The translations under genes were made by a program, and so were the position numbers. Below are positions 1 to 7,494 of a DNA stretch of 42,089 bases, one piece after another; within the stretch, counting starts at the first letter, position 1; the number at the start of each line of letters is the position of its first letter. The stretch is from Streptomyces luteolifulvus. Its GTDB lineage: Bacteria > Actinomycetota > Actinomycetes > Streptomycetales > Streptomycetaceae. Under the pieces are notes generated by a model. The model was not told the origin of the DNA, searched no databases, and was given only the letters and a program-made list of their open reading frames with translations. Location: positions 1 through 42,089 of the forward strand of contig NZ_VZRB01000047.1 of assembly GCF_008806595.1 (NCBI RefSeq), written 5' to 3'.

Positions 1-102
1 TTCCACTGCATCTCGTGCGGCCACCACGCGCACGCTGACACGGTAGGCGCTCTCAACGTTCTACGGGCCGGGCTGGTCCTTCGCGACGCCAACCCGGCGT
101 AA
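1..102 (+). CDS. tnpB: TnpB-type RNA-guided nuclease, C-terminal end (partial)
   Basis: The first 33 codons read through to a TAA at 100-102; the 5' part lies outside the window. The peptide holds the end of a zinc-ribbon (C-x2-C) followed by GHHAHADTVGALNVLRAG, which is the hallmark C-terminus of TnpB/OrfB proteins of IS200/IS605 and IS1341-type elements, including the last RuvC Asp (HADxxGALN). TnpB proteins of this kind are RNA-guided DNA nucleases. The insertion-sequence right-end hairpin follows directly. Whether the full gene is intact cannot be seen here. Confidence 0.9.
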   Translation, partial: FHCISCGHHAHADTVGALNVLRAGLVLRDANPA

Positions 103-138
103 CGAGAAGCCCCCGGCTTCAGCCGGGAGAGGAGTCAC
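60..138 (+). ncRNA. Probable IS right end and reRNA (omegaRNA) scaffold
   Basis: Directly after the tnpB stop a perfect hairpin is visible: CCCGGC (112-117), loop TTCA, GCCGGG (122-127), then GAGGAGTCAC ending near 138. A GC hairpin followed by a GAGTCAC-like end is typical of the right ends of actinobacterial IS1341/IS605-type elements. In studied TnpB systems the guide RNA covers the tnpB 3' end and right end, and the next ~16-20 nt act as guide. By that rule the guide here would begin near 139. The exact end is inferred. Confidence 0.55.
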
Positions 139-798
139 CTCAACCGGACGAGCACAGTGGCCGTTTGCCGGGCACCCGGCGGTGCATCTCCCGGCGGAGC
201 TTGGCCATCTCGGCTTTCTCGGCTCGGCGGTCAGCCGGTCCCGGCCGAAGTACCACCGGGCCTGCCCCTCCCCCAACGCTGCCAGGCCCGGGTAGGGGCA
301 CTCACCGCCGGAGGTGTCCGACGCAGTGTGCCGGGCCCGGCGGACGCCGTCCTCGTAGTGCAGGTGCAGATCCCGCTCGGCGATGTGCACTGCGACCATC
401 CTTCTCTCGGGGAGTTGCCGACGAGCGCCGCAAGGGCCGCGGGCAGGTCAGAGCTGGGCGCAGGATTCGGTGAACTCCACCGTACGTCCGGTCCGTTCGG
501 CCTGCAGTGACAGCGGCCCACAGTCGGCCGGTCGGTGCCCGTCCAGGCTGGAGGCTCTGGGGGTGCCGCACGGCCTCGGGCTGAGGCCGTCCCTGTCTTT
601 CGGTTCCTCCTTCAGGCTGATCCCCGAGACGTTCGTCGGTCCTTGAATTCCTCACATCCGGCAGGGGGCCACCAGCGGTGGTGAAACGCCACCCGTTGTG
701 GCTCCCCACTGCAGGCCACGCCGCTTTTGACGCAGCGGCAGATCGCGGTCATCACGACCAACCCCCGACCAACCCACCGATCAACCCGAGGACTTCAC
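139..798. other. Decayed intergenic stretch
   Basis: About 660 nt without a convincing intact gene. It holds the nSTAND fragment (190-399, minus). A further minus-strand open frame of about 65 codons (448-650) ends in RTVEFTESCAQL and may be the tail of another decayed gene; I could not recognise it. The part just before 799 carries the leader of the protease gene. Confidence 0.5.
190..399 (-). pseudogene. nSTAND-type NTPase fragment (remnant)
   Basis: On the minus strand a frame opening at 399 encodes a stretch containing ECPYPGLAALGEGQARWYFG then RDRLTAE. This matches the entry motif of the nSTAND1 NTPase domain (PYPGLaaF...a.wFFGRdrLtaeL) found in large Streptomyces STAND proteins, often with WD40 repeats. 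The match stops at about 215-220 and no Walker A loop or downstream domain follows; the frame then runs into the insertion-sequence end. The upstream reading frame is also broken by stops near 448. I read it as a truncated relic next to the IS element. Confidence 0.5.
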
Positions 799-2946
799 AT
801 GACCAGACGACGACGGCCTCCCCTGTTCGAGCGGCCGGCCTCTCTCATAGCGGCCGCAGGACTCGTGGGCTCCTGCATCACCGTCATAGCGTTCAACGCG
901 TCGGCCAACCCGCCGGACGCGAGGGCAACGGACATCCGCACTCTGGCCTACGAAGCGCTCAAGAGTGATCCGGCCACGTCGCACTACGCGCGGGGCCAGA
1001 CATTCCGTACGCGGGCAGTACAACAGGAGAAAAATGGAGACCGGCACATACGGATGGACCGGTACTACAAGGGTTTGCCGGTCATCGGCGGCGACCTGGT
1101 TCTCCATATGACCGGTGACGGCGGGCTCAAGGGCATCAGCCAGATGCTCACGTCGGCGCCCGACTTCGGCACTCGGCCTGCGCTCTCCGTCGAAGACGCG
1201 TGGACGAGCGCGTTCAAGCACGCCTCCTTCCGGGAGTCGGCGCCGGGCGGGAAGGGCAAGAAGGGAGTTGCCCGCTCGGGCAAGGATGCGGCCCGGGAGG
1301 CCCGGGCGGGATCACGGCTTGTCGTGTGGGCGGGGAAGAAGCAACCCCGGCTCGCCTACGAGAACGTGATCCGCGGCGTCCACGCCGACGGCACACCCGC
1401 CGAGGTGCACACCTACGTCGACGCGGAGAACGGGAAGGTCCTTGGTACCCGCGACCGGTACCTGCAGGAGCAGGGTGCAGGCAACACCCTCTACAGCGGG
1501 CAGGTGACGCTGGAGACGAATCCCAGCAGTCGGGGTGGGTTCGAGCTCACGGACTCCACCCGGGGCGGGATGACCACCCTCGACGCCAACAACCAGTGCG
1601 CACCGCAGGATCCGGACCCGAACTGCCGCAACGGTGGTGACGGCGGGCCAGGTGGTGACGGTGGCGGCGGACCCGCCGACCCTGGTGGTCCGCAGGACCC
1701 CCAGGGCGATGGGAGCGGTCCCGGGAACGGCGGGCAACGCAGCGGACCCGGCGAAGGCGCAGTCGCAGCCGCAGCCACAGCCACAGGGGACGGAACCGCC
1801 TTCGGGGTGGGGCCTCTTCCGGTGCTGCCAAGGGATGCCGAGGGATACTGCCTGAACCGAGTGCCGGTCTGTTACGGGGCGGGCCAGCAAGGCAGGCAGC
1901 CTGAGGAAATCCCCCCGCCGGGGGGCGACAACGGTCAGGACGGTGATCGCGGTCAGGACGCCAACGGGGGCAGCCAGAGCGCTGACGGCGGCCAGGACGG
2001 CAACGGAGGCGGTCAAGAGGGCAACGGGGGCGGTGACGGGGGCGGCAACGGCGGTGACGGCGGTGGCCAGGGCGGCGACAACGGCAACCCGCTGGGAGTG
2101 CCTGGAGCCGCGCCCGTGGTCAGCGAGGACAACACCTTCGGGACGGGAGACGCCGTCGATCGTGCAACGGTCGCGGCGGACGTGCACTTCGGAGCCTCCC
2201 AGGCGTGGGACTACTTCCAGGAGACGTTCGGTCGCAACGGCTTCGGCGGTGACGGGCGAGGCCCGACCCTTTACCCGCACTACGGCAGCGGGATCGTCAA
2301 CGCCTTCGCCGACCCGCAGACCTTCACTGCGGTCTTCGGGGATGGGGACGGCCAGAACGTCAAGCCGCTCACCGAACTCGACGTCGTCGCCCACGAAATG
2401 GGCCACCTGGTGACTCTGTCGAACAACGCCTTGTCCGAACAGGGCGAGCCGGCGGCGCTCAACGAGTCCACGAGTGACATCTTCGGCGCGATGGCGGAGT
2501 TCTTCACCAACAACCCGAACGACCCGCCGGATTTCCTCCTCGGTGAGGATCTGGAGGGCAATGCCCAGCAGAAGCAGTTGCAGCGCTTCATGGACCGGCC
2601 CTCCAGGGACGGAAGGTCGCCCGACTGCTTCTCCCCCGATGTCGGCCGGCTTGACCCGCACGATGGAGGCGGAGTGTCGAACCACTTCTTCTTCCTCCTG
2701 GTCAACGGCAGCGGGGAGTCCGAGTTCGGCAACAGCCCCACGTGTGACAACTCCCAGGTGAGGGGCATCGGGACGGCGGCGGCCGAGCAGATCTGGTTCC
2801 GGGCTGTGACGACGTACTTCACCTCGAACACCGGTTTCCTCAATGCACGGGAGGGCACTTTGCAGGCTGCGACCGACCTGTTCGGCCAGGACAGCATCGA
2901 GGCACAGACCGTCGCCCAGGCATGGGACGCGGTGAACGTGAGGTAG
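799..2946 (+). CDS. Secreted M4 (thermolysin-like) metalloprotease with Gly-rich insertion
   Basis: 715 residues from the ATG at 799, preferred over an in-frame ATG at 727 because GAGG lies ~10 nt upstream and an Arg-rich signal peptide starts there (residues 1 to ~37). A FTP/PepSY-like propeptide follows (GLPVIGGDLVLH). Zinc-binding HEMGH is at residues 532-536, the third ligand Glu at 556 (LNESTSDIFG) and the second-domain His at about 629 (GGVSNHFF), all typical of M4 peptidases. Residues ~275-435 are an insertion in the N-lobe, rich in Gly, Asn, Asp and Gln, with two Cys pairs at its edges (C-x8-C and C-x5-C). Such low-complexity DNA is not usual in this family. Function: extracellular protein degradation. 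A two-component system follows on the same strand 150 nt later. Confidence 0.93.
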   Translation: MTRRRRPPLFERPASLIAAAGLVGSCITVIAFNASANPPDARATDIRTLAYEALKSDPATSHYARGQTFRTRAVQQEKNGDRHIRMDRYYKGLPVIGGDLVLHMTGDGGLKGISQMLTSAPDFGTRPALSVEDAWTSAFKHASFRESAPGGKGKKGVARSGKDAAREARAGSRLVVWAGKKQPRLAYENVIRGVHADGTPAEVHTYVDAENGKVLGTRDRYLQEQGAGNTLYSGQVTLETNPSSRGGFELTDSTRGGMTTLDANNQCAPQDPDPNCRNGGDGGPGGDGGGGPADPGGPQDPQGDGSGPGNGGQRSGPGEGAVAAAATATGDGTAFGVGPLPVLPRDAEGYCLNRVPVCYGAGQQGRQPEEIPPPGGDNGQDGDRGQDANGGSQSADGGQDGNGGGQEGNGGGDGGGNGGDGGGQGGDNGNPLGVPGAAPVVSEDNTFGTGDAVDRATVAADVHFGASQAWDYFQETFGRNGFGGDGRGPTLYPHYGSGIVNAFADPQTFTAVFGDGDGQNVKPLTELDVVAHEMGHLVTLSNNALSEQGEPAALNESTSDIFGAMAEFFTNNPNDPPDFLLGEDLEGNAQQKQLQRFMDRPSRDGRSPDCFSPDVGRLDPHDGGGVSNHFFFLLVNGSGESEFGNSPTCDNSQVRGIGTAAAEQIWFRAVTTYFTSNTGFLNAREGTLQAATDLFGQDSIEAQTVAQAWDAVNVR

Positions 2947-3096
2947 CCGAGCCGGTGGGCTGCAGATCCCGTCGCGCAGGAGACCCGGGGCTTACCATTC
3001 GCCACATGCCACTGCCGGGTGGGGCGAGCGGGCCGCCAACCGGGAGGCCCAACCCTCGGGCTCCGGCGCGACGGGAAGTCGGCAGGGAGGACGGCG

Positions 3097-4560
3097 ATGG
3101 CATTCGGTGTCAGGAGGATGCGAGGATCCGTGGAGCAGCGGGGCGAACCGCTGCTGGTGCGAGAGAAGCTGCCCGCGAGGCGCTCCAAGCACCGGCCGCA
3201 CCGAAACCAGAAGCGGCTGACGATCAGTCGGGCCCTCGTGATCGATGCCGTGCTCGCGGTGGCCGCGCTCGCCTACGGCCTGCTGCAAGCCCTGGTGTTC
3301 CAGCCGCTCTGGCGTATGGAGTCCTCTCCCGGGAGCGGGACATCCTCCGGTGCCCTTTTCGTGGCGATCACCGTCGCGGAAATCCTCGCCGCTCTCTCCC
3401 TTCTGACCAGGCGTCGGCTGCCGTTGGTCCTGGCTGCGACCTCGCTCGCCGATCTATGGCTGGGAGGTTCCGGGATCACCTATCCCATTGCGCTCTACAC
3501 CCTGGTCGTGCGGGGGCGTAATCGCTGGGCGGTGGCGGTCGCGCTTGCCGGGGCGGGGGTTCCCGTCCTGGACTTCCTGCTGTTCACCGGGGAACGTCCT
3601 CCAGTGCTGCTGTTCGTTCAGGACGCCGCGGTGGGTTATCTGGTGCCGATGCTCCTCGCCCCGGCGCTGGCAGCCACCACGGTTCGCACGCATCGGGCCC
3701 TTATTCGCAGCCTGCAGCACAGGGCGGAACAACTTCAGCGGGAACGAGACCTGGCCGCGCGGAACGCGCGGCTGGAGGAACGCGCACGGATCGCCCGGGA
3801 CATCCACGACGTAGTCGCCCACTACGTGGGGCTCATCGTCATCCAGTCAGGAGCTCTGGAAATCAGTGAGCCCAAGGAGTCCCCTGCGCACCAAAGCGCC
3901 CGTCTCCTCGGCGATCTGGGACGACGTGCGATGGGCGAACTCCGCGACCTGCTCGACGCGTTGAGGTGCGAGGACGGGGACGGGGAGGGAGCGGCGTCTG
4001 CCGGTTCGCAGGTGGTCGGCGCCGCATCGTGGCAGCGGGACGTTCAGGCTTTGGTGAACGAAGTACGCCGCGTCGGCGTACTAGCTACGTGTCAGGTCAG
4101 CGGAGAGCCCCAGAAAGCCGGCGAAGCGGCGCAGCAGGCCGCGTACCGGGTGATCCAGGAGGGAATCGCGAACGCGGTCCGGCACGCCCCCGGAGCCGAG
4201 ATCCGCGTGCTGGTGGCGGTGTCCGCAGAGAGCATGGACGTCTGCATCCGCAACGGACGTCCGCCGGAGCCGGTGACGGCGTCGACGCTCGGGGGCGGCC
4301 ACGGACTCATCGGAATACGCGAGCGGGTGTCCGCGCTGGGGGGAACCATGCGGGCCTCTGCGACACCGCAAGGCGGGTTCACCCTCGTTGCCCGCATACC
4401 AGCCGATGCTGCCGCCGATTCCACCGCGGTCGGCACGCCGTGGGGTGCGCGGGAGTTCGCGGAGCCGTGTCCTCCTGGGGGCTTCGATGATCCGGGTACT
4501 GCTGGCGGACGACGAGGCACTGGTACGACAGGGCATCCGCCTCGTACTCGAATCGGATGA
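3097..4560 (+). CDS. Membrane sensor histidine kinase (HisKA_3 type)
   Basis: 487 residues from the ATG at 3097, which has GGGAGG seven nt upstream; in-frame ATGs at 3019 and 3118 are alternatives. About five hydrophobic segments occupy residues ~50-200. The dimerisation/phosphoacceptor region reads RIARDIHDVVAHY with His237, and the ATPase domain shows the N box (ANAVRHAPGAE) and a G box (GGGHGLIGIRERV). This is the NarL/DesK class that phosphorylates LuxR-type regulators. The last ~25 residues overlap the next gene by 74 nt in another frame and look like a non-conserved tail. It forms a pair with the response regulator at 4487. Confidence 0.93.
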   Translation: MAFGVRRMRGSVEQRGEPLLVREKLPARRSKHRPHRNQKRLTISRALVIDAVLAVAALAYGLLQALVFQPLWRMESSPGSGTSSGALFVAITVAEILAALSLLTRRRLPLVLAATSLADLWLGGSGITYPIALYTLVVRGRNRWAVAVALAGAGVPVLDFLLFTGERPPVLLFVQDAAVGYLVPMLLAPALAATTVRTHRALIRSLQHRAEQLQRERDLAARNARLEERARIARDIHDVVAHYVGLIVIQSGALEISEPKESPAHQSARLLGDLGRRAMGELRDLLDALRCEDGDGEGAASAGSQVVGAASWQRDVQALVNEVRRVGVLATCQVSGEPQKAGEAAQQAAYRVIQEGIANAVRHAPGAEIRVLVAVSAESMDVCIRNGRPPEPVTASTLGGGHGLIGIRERVSALGGTMRASATPQGGFTLVARIPADAAADSTAVGTPWGAREFAEPCPPGGFDDPGTAGGRRGTGTTGHPPRTRIG

Positions 4561-5152
4561 CCAGATCACCGTGGTCGCCGAGGCCACCGACGGTGCGCAG
4601 GCCCTCGACTCTGCTCGTCGGCATCAACCGGACGTCGCCATCGTGGATGTCCGTATGCCCGTCATGGACGGACTCGCCGTGGCTCGCGAAATGGCGCTCC
4701 TTCCGCAGCCGCCACGCACGATCATGCTCACGTCCTATGCCCTGGATGAATACCTTTTCGCGGCCCTGAAAAGCGGGGCCGACGGCTTCCTGGTCAAGGA
4801 CGTCTCGCCGTACGACCTGATGAACGCCGTCAAAGCGGTATCGAGCGGCGACGCCATCATCTCCCCGTCGATGACTCGCTCGCTCATCCAGAGGTTGACC
4901 CCTCCCGAGGTCTCACCGGTCTCCAGCGCGCAGGAGCGCCTGCGTGCCCTGCCGGAGGAGCAGCGCACGATCCTCGCCCTGATCGCCGAGGGCTTGTCCA
5001 ACGCCGAGATCGCCACATGCCGCGGCCTGACGGAGTCTCAAGTAAAGGCACAAGTCAGCCGGATCCTGCGGATGCTCCGCCTGAGCAACCGGGTCCAGGC
5101 GGCGATCCTCGCCTACTCTGCCGGCCTCTCACATGACAGGTCGCGTACTTGA
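4487..5152 (+). CDS. NarL/LuxR-family response regulator
   Basis: 221 residues. The receiver domain starts MIRVLLADDEALVRQG with phospho-acceptor Asp54 (VDVRMPVMDG) and the conserved Lys in LVKDVSP. The C-terminal HTH is of the GerE/LuxR type (LIAEGLSNAEIATCRGLTES) and ends in a recognition helix with VKAQVSRILRML. The ATG at 4487 is chosen because receiver homology begins there, although an in-frame start at 4388 would lengthen it. It lies inside the 3' end of the kinase gene, so the two are probably translated together. The target genes are unknown; the upstream protease is a plausible neighbour target only by position. Confidence 0.93.
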   Translation: MIRVLLADDEALVRQGIRLVLESDDQITVVAEATDGAQALDSARRHQPDVAIVDVRMPVMDGLAVAREMALLPQPPRTIMLTSYALDEYLFAALKSGADGFLVKDVSPYDLMNAVKAVSSGDAIISPSMTRSLIQRLTPPEVSPVSSAQERLRALPEEQRTILALIAEGLSNAEIATCRGLTESQVKAQVSRILRMLRLSNRVQAAILAYSAGLSHDRSRT

Positions 5153-5225
5153 TTCCGGGACCGGCAGGCGGACGCGTCGGGCTCGCGTCAGGTGGGAGGC
5201 CCGACTCGGATCCCATGTGCCGTAT

Positions 5226-6023
5226 TCAGAAGGCGGAGTTGGCGAACCAGTGGGCCAGCAGGGCCTCGTCGCCCTCGTGCGCAAGGGCCGCCGCGTCATG
5301 GCGGAGGCGGCCGTAGACGAGCAGGAGCAAGTCGGCCGCAGATCCCCGGACAGTCGCATCGGCCGTGTCCCGGGAGGGGTGGGCGGTATCGACTCCGAAG
5401 CCGTCGGGCCGCAGGCGGACGAGCCAGTCGCCGTCGCCGTCAGTGGCTCGGAAGCGGATGGTCTTGTCGGGGCCGCGCAGGTTGGCGACCTTGGGGGCGA
5501 AGAAGGTGGCGAACGGCAGATTGACGAGGAACTCATCGACGCCGTCGACCGCGACCGGGCGGTCGATCGTGCGCCGGAGGCCGAGCGCCAACTCGGCGTC
5601 GGTGCGGTGCAGCAGGGTCTCGAACAGCATGCGGCGCGCCCAGAAGCGTGCGTGCTGGTCCACGCCCCACGCCCACATCGGCAGGTTCGGGTCGGTGGTT
5701 GCGAAAGCGTCCGCGGCCACGGTCGCGCTCTCGGCCAGCCAGTCGATGTAACCGTCCTCCTGGTCCGGGAGCCGCAGGTCCACATCGCGCTTCCGTGGAG
5801 GTTCCTGGATGCGCGCCCGCAACAGAACCGAGAACCAGCGCTGCACGCTGCCTGTGTGTTTGATCAAGTCGGCCAGCGTCCAGCCGGGGCAGCTGGGCAC
5901 CGCTGTCGCCAGGTCGGCGCTCGTGACCGCCGCGACGAATCGGGCGGTCTCCGCCAGGACCGCCGTGCGGTGGTCGACCGCGGTCACAACGGACGCGTGG
6001 TCGCTGGGGTCGGAGGTCTTCAC
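5226..6023 (-). CDS. Mycothiol-dependent maleylpyruvate isomerase-family protein (DinB-like)
   Basis: 265 residues from a GTG at 6023, with GAAAGG nine nt upstream. The N-terminal half has the DinB-like four-helix pattern of the TIGR03083 family: CPGWTLADLIKHTGSVQRWF, then DQHARFWARRMLFETLLHRTDA, giving the three metal-ligand histidines expected. The C-terminal half resembles the small domain common in actinobacterial members. The family uses mycothiol for isomerisation or thiol transfer, but most members have no known substrate. It converges with the response regulator gene and diverges from the regulator gene at 6472. Confidence 0.85.
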   Translation of the reverse strand: MKTSDPSDHASVVTAVDHRTAVLAETARFVAAVTSADLATAVPSCPGWTLADLIKHTGSVQRWFSVLLRARIQEPPRKRDVDLRLPDQEDGYIDWLAESATVAADAFATTDPNLPMWAWGVDQHARFWARRMLFETLLHRTDAELALGLRRTIDRPVAVDGVDEFLVNLPFATFFAPKVANLRGPDKTIRFRATDGDGDWLVRLRPDGFGVDTAHPSRDTADATVRGSAADLLLLVYGRLRHDAAALAHEGDEALLAHWFANSAF

Positions 6024-6471
6024 CGTGACATGCCTTTCGCCAGAAGCTGCGGGTTCAGCCGGTCGGTTGATTGAGGATGGCCGGAGTGCCGAAGTGGTCG
6101 ATGGAGTCGGTGAACTACTTAAGAACCTCGAAGCTGGCCAACCTCAAGCAATGCGCCCGACTGTAGCCAGCAATATTTGAGATAGTCAAGTTTTCCGGAG
6201 AGGCCGCGCTCGGCAGATGGGCCCAGCGCCATCGGCTTGAGCAAGCGGACTCATCCGACAGCCACTTGGCCCACGGGCGCCACCCGACGCGACCGCGAGA
6301 ACCAGCGGCCGCGCCCCCGCACCAACGCCCTGTGAGCTGCCTCACGCAGCACTGCTCGGTCGGACAGGCGAACTGCCTGGCCAGCACCCCTCTTCCCCGT
6401 CCACAGACCGCTTGTTGGCCGGATCCGTCAGTAATCTGTCATTGCAGCCAGTGCGACGGTCGATACAGGCT
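6024..6471. other. Divergent intergenic region
   Basis: About 450 nt between two divergent genes. It contains a relatively AT-rich patch at about 6110-6195 (ACTTAAGAACC, CAATATTTGAGATAG), which is the likeliest place for promoters. No coding frame is convincing. Confidence 0.4.
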
Positions 6472-7494
6472 GTGACCGTGTTGGAGCGACGCGTTGTTGT
6501 GGTGGTGTACGCGGGTGCGATGGCCCTGGACATCACCGGACCGATTGAAGTGTTCGATACCGCCAACCGGCTCCTCGACCCCTCGGGCGTCCCTTATCGC
6601 ATCGACTTCGTCTCCGCCGACGCACCGCTGGTGCGCATGAGTTCAGGAGTGGTGGTGGAAGCCTCACCCCTGGAGGCGGGGCACGGGCCGATCGACACGC
6701 TTCTCGTGCCGGGCGGCTGGAGTCTGCACGAGGCGCTCGGGGACCGGGAGCTGGTCTCCTGGATCGGCGGGGCAGCAGCCCGGTCGCGCAGAATCGCCTC
6801 CGTATGCGGCGGATCTTTTCTGCTGGCCGAGGCGGGCCTTCTCGACGGCAGACGCGCCACCACCCACTGGGCGTACAGCGAGGCCATGGCGTGCCGCTAT
6901 CCGCATGTGACGGTGGACGCCGAGCCGATCTTCGTCTGGGACGGTCCCTATGTGACCTCCGCGGGCGTGTCGACGGGCATCGACATGGCGCTGGCCCTGG
7001 TGGAGGCCGATCACGGTGCGGCGCTCGCGCTGGAGACGGCACGGTTTCTGGTGCTGTTCCTCAAGCGGCACGGGGGACAGTCCCAGTACAGCGCTGTCCT
7101 CGACGCCCAGTTGGCCGACCATCCGCCGATCCGGGCAGCACAGGAGTGGATCCTGGGCAACCTGGACCACCCGCTTCCCGTGGCCGAGATCGCGCGGCAG
7201 GCGAATATGAGTCTGCGCAACTTTGCCCGGGTCTTCCGTCGCGAGGTGGGCACGACACCCGGCCAGTACGTGGAGCGGACGCGTATCGCCCGCGCACGCG
7301 AGCTGCTGGAAACCACCGACCTGACGATCAGCCAGATAGCCGGCCGTTGCGGATTCACCGCGACCGAGACGTTCTTCCGCTCGTTCGGGCGAACCCTGGG
7401 ACTCACCCCCAAGGAATACCGGCACCGCTTTCAGATCATCTCGCCATCCGGCCTCATCGACCGGCACCACGAGGGGGAGAGGAGCCCCGCATGA
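6472..7494 (+). CDS. GlxA-type transcriptional regulator (DJ-1/PfpI + AraC HTH)
   Basis: 340 residues from the GTG at 6472; an in-frame GTG lies at 6478 and a TTG at 6412. The N-terminal half is a class I glutamine amidotransferase-like/DJ-1 domain (VVVVVYAGAMALDITGPIEVF ... SVCGGSFLLAEAGLLDG), with the nucleophile-elbow Cys retained. The C-terminal half is an AraC double HTH (IARQANMSLRNFARVFRREV and SQIAGRCGFTATETFFRSF). The stop overlaps the start of the next gene by 4 nt (ATGA), so it is part of the operon and probably controls it. Confidence 0.93.
   Translation: MTVLERRVVVVVYAGAMALDITGPIEVFDTANRLLDPSGVPYRIDFVSADAPLVRMSSGVVVEASPLEAGHGPIDTLLVPGGWSLHEALGDRELVSWIGGAAARSRRIASVCGGSFLLAEAGLLDGRRATTHWAYSEAMACRYPHVTVDAEPIFVWDGPYVTSAGVSTGIDMALALVEADHGAALALETARFLVLFLKRHGGQSQYSAVLDAQLADHPPIRAAQEWILGNLDHPLPVAEIARQANMSLRNFARVFRREVGTTPGQYVERTRIARARELLETTDLTISQIAGRCGFTATETFFRSFGRTLGLTPKEYRHRFQIISPSGLIDRHHEGERSPA

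Noticed and set aside
1312..2685. 457-codon open frame on the minus strand opposite the M4 protease
   Set aside because: It mirrors the protease codons, has low-complexity Val/Ala runs opposite the Gly-rich part, and shows no motif. It is a shadow of high-GC coding sequence.
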